A stretch of DNA of 64,000 bases from Sphingobium lactosutens DS20 (GTDB lineage Bacteria > Pseudomonadota > Alphaproteobacteria > Sphingomonadales > Sphingomonadaceae), in NCBI RefSeq assembly GCF_000445105.1, contig NZ_ATDP01000101.1, forward strand, positions 229,249-293,248, in the 5' to 3' direction. Within the stretch, counting starts at the first letter, position 1. Every line of letters begins with the position of its first letter. Shown here piece by piece: positions 18,917-28,479 of this stretch. The position numbers and the translations under genes were made by a program. The notes below the pieces were generated by a model. The model searched no databases. It saw only the letters and a program-made list of their open reading frames with translations, and had not been told where the DNA came from.

Positions 18917-20524
18917 ATGACCCCTGATCCGCGTGCGACCGACCTGCCCTGGTGGAAAGGCGCAGTCATCTACCAGATTTATCCGCGCAGTTTTCAGGAC
19001 AGCAATGGCGACGGTATCGGCGATTTGGCCGGCATCACCCAGCGGCTGGAGCATGTCGCCCGCCTGGGCGTGGACGCTATCTGGATTTCGCCCTTCTTCA
19101 CGTCACCCATGCGCGACTTTGGATATGATATTGCCGATTATTGCGGGGTCGACCCGATCTTCGGCACGCTGGCCGATTTCGATGCGCTGGTGGCCCGGGC
19201 GCATGAGCTCGGCCTCAAAGTCACGATCGATCAGGTCTATGCGCATACGTCCGACCTGCATGACTGGTTCGTCGAGAGCCGCGCCGGCCAATCGGGCGAC
19301 AAGGCAGACTGGTATGTCTGGGCGGATCCCAAAACCGACGGCACGCCGCCCAATAACTGGCAGTCCGTCTTTGGCGGGCCGGCATGGACATGGGACGCGC
19401 GGCGCGGCCAATATTATATGCACCAGTTCCTTTCCAGCCAGCCGCAGCTCAACGTGCATAATCGCGCGGTGCAGGATGCGCTGCTGGACGCCATGCGATT
19501 CTGGCTGGACCGGGGCGTCAACGGTTTCCGTCTCGACGCGCTCAACCATTCGATGCACGATCCGCAATTGCGCGACAATCCGCCGGCGCCCGACGATGGC
19601 AAGCCGCGCACCCGGCCATTTGATTTCCAGATCCGGCGCTATAACCAGTCGCATCCCGACGTCGTCGGCTTTGTCGAGCGCATCCGGGCCCTGTGCGACG
19701 ATTATGGGGCGGTCTTCACCATGGCGGAAGTGGGCGGCGATCTCGCGGAAAAGGAGATGAAGGCCTACACCGCCGGGGACAAGCGCCTGAACAGCGCCTA
19801 TGGCTTCAACTTCCTCTATGCCGCCAGGTTGACGCCCGCTTTGGTCAAGGACACGATCGAGCGCTGGCCTGATGAGCCCGGCACCGGCTGGCCAAGTTGG
19901 GCTTTTGAAAATCATGATGCGCCCCGCGCCCTGTCGCGCTGGTGCGCGCCGGAGGATCGCGCCGCCTTCTCCCGGTTGAAGATGGCGCTGCTGATCGCGT
20001 TGCGGGGCAATGCCATCCTGTATCAGGGCGAGGAGCTGGGCCTGACCCAGGTCGATATTCCATTCGAGCGGCTACAGGACCCCGAAGCGATCGCCAACTG
20101 GCCGCTGACCCTGTCGCGCGACGGCGCGCGCACGCCGATCCCCTGGAGCGCAAGTGCGGCACAAGCGGGCTTTTCCAACGGTGTACCCTGGCTCCCCCAT
20201 GGCGACGATCATCTGGCGCTGGCCGTCGATGCGCAGGACGCCGATCCAGCGTCGCTGATGAACCTCACCCGCCATTTGCTGGCGTTGCGCAGGGCCAATC
20301 CGGCGCTGCATCATGGTGCGCTCGACATCCTGATCGCCGATGATCGCACGTTGGCGTTTCGCCGGACAGCGGATGGACAGTCCACCCTGTGTCTGTTCAA
20401 CCTGTCAAATCAGCCGGTGCCGTGGCCAGATCAGATCGCCGCTTCCAATCATCTACTGTGCACCATCAACGACGCCGCGCCCGGCATCCTGCCTGCTTAT
20501 GGTGCCTTGCTGATCGAGGAATGA
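18917..20524 (+). CDS. GH13 alpha-glucosidase
   Basis: Oligo-alpha-glucosidase of GH13. The start MTPDPRATDLPWWKGAVIYQ is the family N-terminus; the longer upstream frame (from 18815) overlaps the amylase gene and is rejected. GGAA lies 7 nt before the ATG. Regions seen are IDQVYAHTS (I), GFRLDALNH (II, nucleophile Asp207), TMAEVGGD (III, acid/base Glu271) and FENHDAPR (IV), plus the QIYPRSFQDSNGDGIGDL entry block. No signal peptide is evident, so it is likely cytoplasmic and finishes degradation of imported maltodextrins to glucose. The stop overlaps the ATG of the GH97 frame. It is 535 aa, normal for this group. Confidence 0.93.
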   Translation: MTPDPRATDLPWWKGAVIYQIYPRSFQDSNGDGIGDLAGITQRLEHVARLGVDAIWISPFFTSPMRDFGYDIADYCGVDPIFGTLADFDALVARAHELGLKVTIDQVYAHTSDLHDWFVESRAGQSGDKADWYVWADPKTDGTPPNNWQSVFGGPAWTWDARRGQYYMHQFLSSQPQLNVHNRAVQDALLDAMRFWLDRGVNGFRLDALNHSMHDPQLRDNPPAPDDGKPRTRPFDFQIRRYNQSHPDVVGFVERIRALCDDYGAVFTMAEVGGDLAEKEMKAYTAGDKRLNSAYGFNFLYAARLTPALVKDTIERWPDEPGTGWPSWAFENHDAPRALSRWCAPEDRAAFSRLKMALLIALRGNAILYQGEELGLTQVDIPFERLQDPEAIANWPLTLSRDGARTPIPWSASAAQAGFSNGVPWLPHGDDHLALAVDAQDADPASLMNLTRHLLALRRANPALHHGALDILIADDRTLAFRRTADGQSTLCLFNLSNQPVPWPDQIAASNHLLCTINDAAPGILPAYGALLIEE

Positions 20525-20526
20525 AA

Positions 20527-22590
20527 ATGAGCCCCATGTTGACCATGACTTTGCGCGCCTGCGCGCTCGCCCTGCCAATGGCCGTGGCATTTCCGGTATC
20601 GGCGCAGGACAGCCGGCCTTCAGTGACTGCGACATCACCCGATGGCAGCATCGCGCTCACCGTTTCGACCGACAATGACAGCAGGCCCGTCTGGTCGCTT
20701 TCGCGTAAGGGCAAGCTGCTGATCGCGCCGTCGAAACTGGGTTTCATCCTGACCGACGGGCTCAACATGGTGCGCGGCTTTGCCATTGCAGGGTCTGAAA
20801 AAGGCAGCGGCAAGGATCGCTGGGAGCAACCCTGGGGCGAGCGTCGGTTCGTCACCGACAATCACAATGAACTGCTGGTCCGCTTCAAGCAGTCCGACGT
20901 GCAGGGCGCGCGGCTGATGAATGTGCGCTTCCGCTTGTTCGATGACGGCGTGGGCTTTCGCTATGAATTGCCCAAGCAGCCCGGCCTCAAGACGATGCGC
21001 ATCGCCGACGAGACGACCGAGTTCGACATTGCGCCGGAAGGCACGGCTTGGTGGATACCCGGCGGCGAATGGAACCGCTACGAACAGGTGTATCAGAAGA
21101 CCCCGATCGATGCGGTTTCCACTGCGCATACGCCGATCACCATGCGACTGACCGACGGCACGCATCTGAGTTTTCACGAGGCAGCGCTGGTCGATTATGC
21201 GGGCTATTGGCTCAAGCGCGCGGACGGCCGCAAATTCCGCACCACGCTTGCCCCGTCATCGCAAGCGGCGCGCGTGACCCGCAACCTGCCCTTCAACACG
21301 CCGTGGCGCACCATCCGCATTGCCGACGATGCGGCGGGGCTGGTCGAAAATGACCTGGAGCTCAACCTCAACGAACCCAACAAGCTGGGCGATGTCAGCT
21401 GGTTCACCCCGGCCAAATATATCGGCATTTGGTGGGGGATGATAAGGGGCGACTGGTCCTGGGCAGAAGGCCCCAAGCACGGCGCCACCACCGAACGGAC
21501 CAAGCAATATATCGATTTTGCCGCGAAGAACGGCTTTCGCGGCGTGCTGGTCGAAGGGTGGGACAAGGGCTGGAATGGCGACTGGTTCGGCCATGGCGAT
21601 GATTTCAGCTATACGCAGGCGACGCCCGATTTCGACCTCCCTGCCCTCGCCGTCTATGCCAGGCAGAAAGGCGTCCGGTTGATCGGGCATCATGAAACCG
21701 GCGGCAACATCGCCAATTATGAGGCGCAGCTGGATGAGGCGATGGCGCTATATGGACGGTTGGGCGTCGATGTCGTCAAGACCGGCTATGTGGCCGACGC
21801 AGGCGGTATCATTGCGCCGGGTGATGCGCCGGGTGAAACGCGCATGGAATGGCATGACGGCCAGCGTATGGCCCAGCATCACCTGAAAGTCGTCGAAACC
21901 GCCGCGCGCAATCATGTCGCGGTCAATGCGCATGAACCCATCAAGGATACGGGCCTGCGTCGCACCTATCCCAATTGGGTCGGACGCGAAGGTGCGCGCG
22001 GTATGGAATATAATGCCTGGGGCGCTTTCGCCAACGGGCCGGATCATGAACCGACCCTCGTCTATACCCGGATGCTGTCGGGGCCGATGGACTTCACGCC
22101 GGGCGTTTTGAGCCTGGAGGGCGCGCAAAAGGCGCCGCTCGCCTCCACTTTGGCCAAGCAATTGGGCCTGTATCTCGCCCTGTATTCGCCGATCCAGATG
22201 GCGGCCGATTTCATCGAGACATTGGCGAAATATCCCAAGGAACTGGCTTTCATCCGCCAGGTGCCGGCGGACTGGTCGGAAAGCCATCTGGTCGCAGGTG
22301 AAGTCGGCGATTATGCGATCTTCGCGCGCAAGGACCGCAATAGTGACGACTGGTATGTCGGCGGCGTCAACGACGCGACCGCGCGAACCGTGGCTCTGAC
22401 CTTCGATCAACTCGAACCCGGCAGAGCCTATACCGCAACCATTTACAAGGACGGAGACGGCGCGACCTATCTGACGGATGCGCGCCATCGCATCGCCTAT
22501 GAAACGAGGACCATCCGCAAGGGCGACCGCTATGACCTGTGGCTGGCTCCCGGCGGCGGCGCAGCGATCCGCCTGACCCCGCAAAGATAA
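20527..22590 (+). CDS. GH97 alpha-glucosidase, SusB-like, exported
   Basis: Glycoside hydrolase family 97 enzyme with a signal peptide (ALALPMAVAFPVSAQD). Family blocks include AWWIPGGEWNRYEQVY, IGIWWGMIRGDWSW and FRGVLVEGWDKGWNGDWFG. Three glutamates fit the inverting SusB type: Glu390 in HHETGG, Glu470 in NAHEPIK and Glu494 in GMEYNAW; the 24-residue spacing of the last two equals that of the SusB base and acid residues. ATG 20521 overlaps the upstream stop, but GAGGA at 20516-20520 is better spaced for ATG 20527. It probably releases glucose from maltodextrins in the periplasm and is the last gene of the locus. About 687 aa, normal. Confidence 0.92.
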   Translation: MSPMLTMTLRACALALPMAVAFPVSAQDSRPSVTATSPDGSIALTVSTDNDSRPVWSLSRKGKLLIAPSKLGFILTDGLNMVRGFAIAGSEKGSGKDRWEQPWGERRFVTDNHNELLVRFKQSDVQGARLMNVRFRLFDDGVGFRYELPKQPGLKTMRIADETTEFDIAPEGTAWWIPGGEWNRYEQVYQKTPIDAVSTAHTPITMRLTDGTHLSFHEAALVDYAGYWLKRADGRKFRTTLAPSSQAARVTRNLPFNTPWRTIRIADDAAGLVENDLELNLNEPNKLGDVSWFTPAKYIGIWWGMIRGDWSWAEGPKHGATTERTKQYIDFAAKNGFRGVLVEGWDKGWNGDWFGHGDDFSYTQATPDFDLPALAVYARQKGVRLIGHHETGGNIANYEAQLDEAMALYGRLGVDVVKTGYVADAGGIIAPGDAPGETRMEWHDGQRMAQHHLKVVETAARNHVAVNAHEPIKDTGLRRTYPNWVGREGARGMEYNAWGAFANGPDHEPTLVYTRMLSGPMDFTPGVLSLEGAQKAPLASTLAKQLGLYLALYSPIQMAADFIETLAKYPKELAFIRQVPADWSESHLVAGEVGDYAIFARKDRNSDDWYVGGVNDATARTVALTFDQLEPGRAYTATIYKDGDGATYLTDARHRIAYETRTIRKGDRYDLWLAPGGGAAIRLTPQR

Positions 22591-22620
22591 TCGGCTTCCG
22601 GCCTTGAAGGCTGGTTCCCC

Positions 22621-22656
22621 CGCCGCCGGGCTGGACTGCACGCTGGCCCGGCGGCG
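22621..22656 (+). terminator. GC-rich hairpin at the end of the starch operon
   Basis: CGCCGCCGGGC and GCCCGGCGGCG make a perfect 11-bp stem with a 14-nt loop, 30 nt after the GH97 stop, followed by CCTTTA. It shares the GCCCGGCGG/CCGCCGGGC core with the hairpin at 17013-17038. It probably ends or protects the starch transcript before ilvD. The rest of the 200-nt gap is AT-rich before the AAAGGA ribosome site of ilvD and may hold its promoter. Confidence 0.55.
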
Positions 22657-22792
22657 CCCTTTACCCCCCATTTTGCAGGCACCGCTATCGGCAAGAAAAT
22701 GACGCCTGCGCCAGTAAAAAGGAATAATTTGTTTCAATATGATGGCCCAGCCGGTAGAGGAGCCGCCTCTCCCCGCTAAAGGACCCTGAGTC

Positions 22793-24643
22793 ATGCCTGC
22801 CTATCGTTCCCGCACCACCACCCATGGCCGCAATATGGCGGGCGCGCGTGGCCTCTGGCGCGCGACGGGCATGAAGGACGAGGATTTCGGCAAGCCGATC
22901 ATCGCCATTGCCAATAGTTTTACCCAGTTCGTGCCGGGCCATGTGCATCTGAAAGACCTGGGCCAATTGGTCGCGCGCGAGATCGAGGCCGCTGGCGGCG
23001 TCGCCAAGGAGTTCAACACGATCGCGGTGGATGACGGCATCGCGATGGGTCATGGCGGCATGCTCTATTCGCTGCCAAGCCGCGACCTGATCGCCGACAG
23101 CGTCGAATATATGGTCAATGCCCACTGTGCCGACGCGATCGTGTGCATTTCCAATTGCGACAAGATCACGCCGGGCATGCTGATGGCGGCGATGCGACTC
23201 AACATCCCCGTCGTCTTCGTGTCGGGCGGGCCAATGGAAGCCGGCAAGACGGTCGTGCGCGGCAAGAAGGTTGCGCTGGATCTGGTCGATGCCATGGTCG
23301 TCGCGGCCGATGAAAGCTACACGGACGAGGAAGTGCAGACCATCGAGCGCTCCGCCTGCCCCACATGCGGCAGCTGTTCGGGCATGTTCACCGCCAATTC
23401 GATGAACTGCCTGACCGAAGCCCTGGGCCTGTCATTGCCCGGCAACGGATCGACGCTGGCCACGCACGCCGACCGCGAGCGTCTGTTCCGCGAAGCCGGG
23501 CATCTGATCGTCGACATCACGCGGCGCTATTATGAGCAGGACGACGACAGCGTCCTCCCCCGCTCGATCGCCAGCTATGCCGCGTTCGAAAATGCCATGA
23601 GCCTGGACATCGCGATGGGCGGATCGTCCAATACGGTGCTGCATCTGCTGGCGGCCGCTTATGAAGGCGGCGTGGACTTCACCATGGCGGATATTGATCG
23701 CCTGTCCCGCCGCGTGCCATGCCTGTGCAAGGTCGCGCCCGCCAAGAATGACGTGCATATGGAAGATGTCCATCGCGCTGGCGGGATCATGGCGATTTTG
23801 GGTGAATTGGAGCGCGCCGGGCTGATCGACGCATCGCTTCCCACGGTGCACAGCCGCACGATGGCGGACGCGCTCGCCCGTTGGGACATTGGCCGCACCA
23901 ATAGCGAAGAGGTGCGCAACTTCTATCGCGCCGCGCCCGGCGGCGTGCCGACGCAGGTGGCGTTCAGCCAGTCGGCACGGTGGGAAGAGTTGGACACCGA
24001 CCGCGAACAGGGCGTGATCCGCTCAGCCGAGCATGCCTTTTCTAAGGATGGCGGCCTTGCCGTCCTGTTCGGAAACCTCGCGCCCGAAGGCTGCATCGTC
24101 AAGACCGCCGGCGTGGACGAAAGCATCCTCGTCTTCCACGGCACGGCGCGGGTTTATGAAAGCCAGGACGCGGCGGTCGCGGGTATATTGGGCAATGAAG
24201 TCAAGGAAGGCGACGTCGTCGTCATCCGCTATGAAGGCCCAAAGGGCGGCCCCGGCATGCAGGAAATGCTGTATCCCACCAGCTATCTAAAGTCGAAAGG
24301 CCTGGGCAAGGCCTGCGCGCTCATCACCGACGGGCGTTTTTCGGGTGGCACGTCGGGACTGTCGATCGGCCATGTCTCGCCCGAAGCGGCCGAAGGCGGC
24401 CTCATCGCGCTGGTGCAAACGGGTGATCCCATCGTCATCGACATTCCTGCCCGTGTGATCAAGGTCGACCTGGACGACGCGATATTGGCGGAGCGCCGCA
24501 CCGAAATGGACGCGCGCGGCGCAAAGGCTTGGAAACCCTTTGGCCGAAAAAGGGAGGTGTCGCCAGCGCTGCGCGCCTATGCCGCGATGACCACCAACGC
24601 GGCAAAGGGCGCCGTGCGCGACGTCAGCCAGATCGAGCGTTGA
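22793..24643 (+). CDS. ilvD: Dihydroxy-acid dehydratase
   Basis: IlvD, an iron-sulfur dehydratase that converts 2,3-dihydroxyisovalerate (and the isoleucine analogue) to the 2-keto acid in branched-chain amino acid synthesis. The start [20 protein letters not shown] is canonical, with AAAGGA 9 nt before. Cluster-binding cysteines are visible in CISNCDK (near residue 122) and [17 protein letters not shown] (near 195), and [14 protein letters not shown] near 515 is a family block. At 616 aa it is the usual length. Homologous sugar-acid dehydratases share the fold, but the N-terminal THGRNMAG and length match IlvD rather than Edd. It is separate from the starch operon by a terminator-like hairpin. 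Confidence 0.96.
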   Translation: MPAYRSRTTTHGRNMAGARGLWRATGMKDEDFGKPIIAIANSFTQFVPGHVHLKDLGQLVAREIEAAGGVAKEFNTIAVDDGIAMGHGGMLYSLPSRDLIADSVEYMVNAHCADAIVCISNCDKITPGMLMAAMRLNIPVVFVSGGPMEAGKTVVRGKKVALDLVDAMVVAADESYTDEEVQTIERSACPTCGSCSGMFTANSMNCLTEALGLSLPGNGSTLATHADRERLFREAGHLIVDITRRYYEQDDDSVLPRSIASYAAFENAMSLDIAMGGSSNTVLHLLAAAYEGGVDFTMADIDRLSRRVPCLCKVAPAKNDVHMEDVHRAGGIMAILGELERAGLIDASLPTVHSRTMADALARWDIGRTNSEEVRNFYRAAPGGVPTQVAFSQSARWEELDTDREQGVIRSAEHAFSKDGGLAVLFGNLAPEGCIVKTAGVDESILVFHGTARVYESQDAAVAGILGNEVKEGDVVVIRYEGPKGGPGMQEMLYPTSYLKSKGLGKACALITDGRFSGGTSGLSIGHVSPEAAEGGLIALVQTGDPIVIDIPARVIKVDLDDAILAERRTEMDARGAKAWKPFGRKREVSPALRAYAAMTTNAAKGAVRDVSQIER

Positions 24644-24646
24644 CCC

Positions 24647-25030
24647 GTGGCCTTGCGCGGCGTCCATCACATTGCGATCATTGGATCGGATTATGCGCGA
24701 TCGCGCGCCTTCTATCATGAGGTGCTGGGCTTGCCGATTGTGCGTGAAGTCTATCGGGAGGCGCGTGACAGCTGGAAGTGCGACCTCGACGCCGGGAACG
24801 CGCAGATAGAATTATTCTCCTTCCCCTCCCCGCCTGAGCGACCAACCCGGCCGGAGGCGCGTGGGCTACGCCATCTGTCCTTTTCCGTTGCCGATCTGGA
24901 CGCGGAGATCGCGCGCCTGGCCGACCATGGCGTGAGGTGCGAACCCGTTCGGGTGGACGAATATACAGGGCAGCGTTTCACCTTTTTAAGCGATCCAGAC
25001 GGATTGCCGCTGGAACTGTACGAAAGCTGA
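24647..25030 (+). CDS. VOC-family (glyoxalase-like) metalloenzyme, YaeR-like
   Basis: A 127-aa single vicinal-oxygen-chelate protein. It starts with GTG at 24647, 3 nt after the ilvD stop, so it is probably co-transcribed. The beta-alpha-beta modules are HHIAIIGSDYARSRAFYHEVLG and LRHLSFSVADLDAEIARLADHG (given in parts), with candidate metal ligands His7/His8, a Glu in IELF, His in GLRHLSF and Glu in LPLELYES. This resembles YaeR/SMU1112c-type proteins, whose substrate is not established. A role in aldehyde or lactoylglutathione-type detoxification is only a guess. It converges with the debranching enzyme gene. Confidence 0.8.
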   Translation: MALRGVHHIAIIGSDYARSRAFYHEVLGLPIVREVYREARDSWKCDLDAGNAQIELFSFPSPPERPTRPEARGLRHLSFSVADLDAEIARLADHGVRCEPVRVDEYTGQRFTFLSDPDGLPLELYES

Positions 25031-25054
25031 TCGCCACCGGCGGACCGTCGCCTG

Positions 25055-27271
25055 TCAGGCGATGGTAACGATCCGCGCGCTACCCGACCGCCCGAGCGGA
25101 CGGACGACCACCTTGTCCTCCATGCGATCGAAGCCGATGTCGACCGCACCCGCACCAATCTGCAAACCCCGCACCGTCAATTGCTGAAGAAAGGCTGGCA
25201 TGATCGGTTCGCGCAGGCAAATCTCCTCTTTCTGCACGTCAAAACCCAGGCCAAGGCAGGATTGGACCAGCGACAAGGGCGTCGCGGCCGACCAGGCCTG
25301 CGGGCTGCATGCGACGGGATAGAAGGTCGGCCCTTGCGACCGACGCCGGGGGAAACCGCAAAAGAGCTCGGGCAAGCGCATGAGGTCGACATAGGTGGCG
25401 GCGCTGAACAGTCCTTCGAAAATGCGGGCTGCCTCCCGCCGGAAGCCGTAGCGCGAAAAGCCGGCGGCGATCAGGGCATTGTCATGCGGCCAGATCGATC
25501 CGTTGTGATAGCTCATCGGATTGTAGCGCGCTTCGGTGGACGCGACCGTGCGCACGCCCCAGCCGGAAAAGGACGCCGGCGCCATCAGGGTCGAAACGAC
25601 GCTTTCGGCGCGCTCATCAAGTGCAAGGCCGGTATAGAGTACGTGTCCGGCATTGGACGCGCGCACACGGCAAGGCCGCTTCTCGCCGTCCAACGCCAAC
25701 ACATAAGTGTTGAGTTTTGCGTCGAAAAAGGCGGCGTCAAACCGATGGCGAAGGTCATCGGCGCGGGCGCGATAGCCCGTGGCGCGCACCATGTCGCCGG
25801 TCGCTTCGAACAGGTCGGCCGCCGCCCGCCACGCGCCAAAGACATAGGCCTGAACCTCGGCAAGCGCGATTGGTCCGCGCGCGATCGCGCCATCGGCATG
25901 GAAGACGGAATCATGGCTGTCTTTCCAGCCCTGATTTTGCAACCCCTGATCGGTCAGCCGCCCATATTCGATGAAGCCGTCCCCATCCCTGTCACCATGA
26001 TCGTCGATCCACGACAGCGCCGCTTCGATCTGGGGCATCAGGCTGCGCAGGAAGCCCATGTCGCCCGTGCGCTCCAGATAAGCGCCGGCCAGCATGACGA
26101 AGAGCGGGGTGGAATCGATGCTGCCATAATAATGGCGGAACGGCACCTCGCCCAGTTCGGCCATTTCGCCACGCCGCACTTCGTGGAGGATCTTGCCGGG
26201 TTCAGCATCCGCCGCGGGGTCGAAACTTGTCGCCTGATGCGCGGCCAGATAACCCAGCACGCCGCGCGCCAGCGCCGGATCGAGCCAGAGCATCTGCAGC
26301 GCGGTTATGATGGCGTCGCGGCCGAAAACCGTGCTGAACCAGGGGATGCCGGCATAGGGATAAGGGCCATAGTCCGTGTCCGTCGACAACATGGCAATGT
26401 CGGAAACGGAGCGGCCGGCAACTTCGTTGAAGAGGGCATTGGATGAACGCAGGGCTCCGCTGCGCTTCCGCGCCTGTTTGGCGCCCTGCATCGCCTCTCG
26501 CAAGGTGGCGAGATATTCGAACGGCAGGCTTTGCGACGACTCGGCCGCATTGCTACAGATGCGCATGAACATGGTGCAGCGCTTGCCCGCCGGAACGGTC
26601 ATGTCGAACCGCGCGTTCGCCGAAGTCAATTCATCAGGCACGGGTTCGAATTGAATATGCGTGAACCGCTCCACCTCATCCAAGCCGACATAGGATAGCC
26701 GTACCTGGGCATCCGCAACGTCCGGCGCGTGCGCTGTGCCTCTTTGCTTGCGGGTCATGCCGCGAATTTCAAATAGGTCGGCAAAGTCCGCCGCAAAGCC
26801 CACATCGATCCGGATATCGCGATCCTCCGCATCGAAATTCCGCACCGTCACCCGCTCATAAATGGCGCCCTGCCACAAGAAGCGCGTTCGCCGCAAATGG
26901 ATGAGGTCATGCTCCACCGTGACGCGCCCGTCCTCATCGAAAAAGTCCGGGTTGGTGAGGTCGCAGGTCAGCATCGTGTTGTCGTCGCGGACGGCCGAAC
27001 TGAGCAGGATCGGGCGCAGACCATTGATCGTCAGATAGAGATGCGACAGGTGCCTCGTGTCGCGATAATAGAGGCCTTCCGGACTGCCCGGCCCAGCAAT
27101 AGCGTCGCCGCTGTGATCGAAGACGGCGAAACTTTCACCATGTTTGAGCGTGCGGGGCCGCCTCTCCGCCAGCGAGGCTGTGGCGGGAATGAAGAATTGG
27201 GTCTGGCCCTGCGAGAGCATCTGCCCCGGATCAAGGTCTGTCGGGACGGGGTTAGGCTGAACTGACGTCAT
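25055..27271 (-). CDS. Amylo-alpha-1,6-glucosidase (glycogen-debranching-like)
   Basis: Large cytoplasmic glycosidase with an N-terminal bis-type GDE domain (about residues 30-240, with GLYYRDTRHLSHLYL and RTRFLWQG) and a C-terminal (alpha/alpha)6 barrel (WFSTVFGRDAIITALQML, YYGSIDSTPLFVML, SWIDDHGDRDGDGFIEY, NGSIWPHDNALIA). Such proteins are annotated as amylo-alpha-1,6-glucosidases, but many act on other alpha-glucans or glucosyl compounds. I start at 27271, with GGGAG 5 nt upstream; ATG 27289 would overlap the GT4 gene. It follows the GT4 gene after 10 nt, so the pair may make and trim a glucan or compatible solute. Length 738 aa. Confidence 0.88.
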   Translation of the reverse strand: MTSVQPNPVPTDLDPGQMLSQGQTQFFIPATASLAERRPRTLKHGESFAVFDHSGDAIAGPGSPEGLYYRDTRHLSHLYLTINGLRPILLSSAVRDDNTMLTCDLTNPDFFDEDGRVTVEHDLIHLRRTRFLWQGAIYERVTVRNFDAEDRDIRIDVGFAADFADLFEIRGMTRKQRGTAHAPDVADAQVRLSYVGLDEVERFTHIQFEPVPDELTSANARFDMTVPAGKRCTMFMRICSNAAESSQSLPFEYLATLREAMQGAKQARKRSGALRSSNALFNEVAGRSVSDIAMLSTDTDYGPYPYAGIPWFSTVFGRDAIITALQMLWLDPALARGVLGYLAAHQATSFDPAADAEPGKILHEVRRGEMAELGEVPFRHYYGSIDSTPLFVMLAGAYLERTGDMGFLRSLMPQIEAALSWIDDHGDRDGDGFIEYGRLTDQGLQNQGWKDSHDSVFHADGAIARGPIALAEVQAYVFGAWRAAADLFEATGDMVRATGYRARADDLRHRFDAAFFDAKLNTYVLALDGEKRPCRVRASNAGHVLYTGLALDERAESVVSTLMAPASFSGWGVRTVASTEARYNPMSYHNGSIWPHDNALIAAGFSRYGFRREAARIFEGLFSAATYVDLMRLPELFCGFPRRRSQGPTFYPVACSPQAWSAATPLSLVQSCLGLGFDVQKEEICLREPIMPAFLQQLTVRGLQIGAGAVDIGFDRMEDKVVVRPLGRSGSARIVTIA

Positions 27272-27281
27272 GCGTGCTCCC

Positions 27282-28370
27282 TCAGGCAATCAGCAGGTCC
27301 GGCCCTTCGCCAACCAGGGAGGTCAGACGTGGCGATGCGCGACCGGTGATGATATCCTCATAGAGGCTGACATAATCCCGCGCCATCCGCGCCGCCGTGA
27401 ACCGTGCGTCGAAAACGGCGCGTACGCCAGCGCGATCAAGCTGACACGCCGTATGGACGGCAGCGACGGCCTCGGCTTCGCTGTCGACGATGAAGCCGGA
27501 TACGCCATGATCGATGACTTCGGGGACCGATCCGCAGCGGAACGCGATGACCGGCGTGGCGCACGCCATCGCCTCGATCATGACGAGGCCAAATGGTTCG
27601 GGCCAGTCGATGGGAAACAGCAAGGCGGCGGCATTGCCCAGAAATTCCGCCTTCTGCTGCTCATTGATCTCGCCGATATATTCGACATTGTCATGCGCTC
27701 GCACCAGGGGTTCGATTTCCTGCTCCCAATAAGCGCGATCAACCGCGTCGATCTTCGCCGCCATCTTGAGCGGCATGCCGGCTTCGACCGCGATCCGGAT
27801 CGCGCGGTCAGGTCGCTTTTCCGGCGAGATGCGTCCGATAAAGGCAAGATAGCCATCCTTCGTCTCGGTCTTTGCGGGCAGGAGGTCGGCGGGCAGGCCA
27901 TGATAGATGGTGCCACCCCAATTGACCGGCGGCATCGGCAAACGCTGATGATCCGAAATCGACACGAGGCAACTGTCGGGAAAGGCGCGATAGAGCGGCA
28001 CGAGGTCCGGCAGGTCGAGCCGGCCGTGCAGTGTCGTGACGGCACGATCCAGCATGTCGCGCACCATCGGCATATGCAGCACATCGATATGGAAATGCAG
28101 GATATCGAATTCGTCGGCGCGGCGGCGAACTTCATCCAACAAGATCATGTGGTGCGGAATGGCATCCCTGACATGCGGATTGAGGCGAAGCGCCATCTTG
28201 GTGATCGGCACAAGCTTTGCCGACGTAACGGAATCGCCGCTGGCGAAAAGGGTGACGTCATGCCCCTGCTGCACCAGTTCCTCGGTCAGGTAGGATACGA
28301 TGCGTTCCGTCCCGCCATAGAGTTTGGGGGGAACGCTTTCGGCCAGAGGCGCGATTTGGGCAATTTTCAT
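27282..28370 (-). CDS. Glycosyltransferase family 4 protein
   Basis: GT-B glycosyltransferase of family 4. N-terminal acceptor domain begins MKIAQIAPLAESVPPKLYGG with the Gly-rich loop KLYGGTER. The C-terminal donor domain has FIGRISPEKRPDRAI near residue 196 and the EX7E-type motif in PEPFGLVMIEAMACATPVIAF near 263-283, with Glu residues positioned for NDP-sugar binding. AGAGGA is about 8 nt before the ATG. It sits between LigD and the debranching enzyme; with the latter it could build or modify an alpha-glucan. Substrate not determinable from sequence. 362 aa, usual size. No signal peptide or membrane segment seen. Confidence 0.88.
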   Translation of the reverse strand: MKIAQIAPLAESVPPKLYGGTERIVSYLTEELVQQGHDVTLFASGDSVTSAKLVPITKMALRLNPHVRDAIPHHMILLDEVRRRADEFDILHFHIDVLHMPMVRDMLDRAVTTLHGRLDLPDLVPLYRAFPDSCLVSISDHQRLPMPPVNWGGTIYHGLPADLLPAKTETKDGYLAFIGRISPEKRPDRAIRIAVEAGMPLKMAAKIDAVDRAYWEQEIEPLVRAHDNVEYIGEINEQQKAEFLGNAAALLFPIDWPEPFGLVMIEAMACATPVIAFRCGSVPEVIDHGVSGFIVDSEAEAVAAVHTACQLDRAGVRAVFDARFTAARMARDYVSLYEDIITGRASPRLTSLVGEGPDLLIA

Positions 28371-28452
28371 GCGATGATCCTCTTACGACGAAGCGCCGCC
28401 CCCCAACGCGCTGACGATGGTGAAAATCCTGCCCGATCGGGAAGTTGCATGG

Positions 28453-28471
28453 GCGACCAGCAGTTGGTCGC
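28453..28471. other. Small hairpin between LigD and GT4 genes
   Basis: GCGACCA and TGGTCGC form a 7-bp perfect stem with a 5-nt loop in the 110-nt gap between the LigD stop and the GT4 start. AAAAA follows on the + strand, so on the minus-strand transcript the U-run would precede the stem; it is therefore not a classic terminator for ligD. Nothing else is seen in this gap. Confidence 0.35.
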
Positions 28472-28479
28472 AAAAAGCT

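Noticed and set aside
22793..24643. ilvD as a sugar-acid dehydratase (Edd) of the starch locus
   Set aside because: The N-terminal block THGRNMAG, cysteine pattern and length match IlvD, and a hairpin separates it from GH97.
25181..26446. A 421-codon + strand frame opposite the debranching enzyme
   Set aside because: Typical antisense frame in high-GC DNA; the minus-strand protein has clear enzyme motifs.
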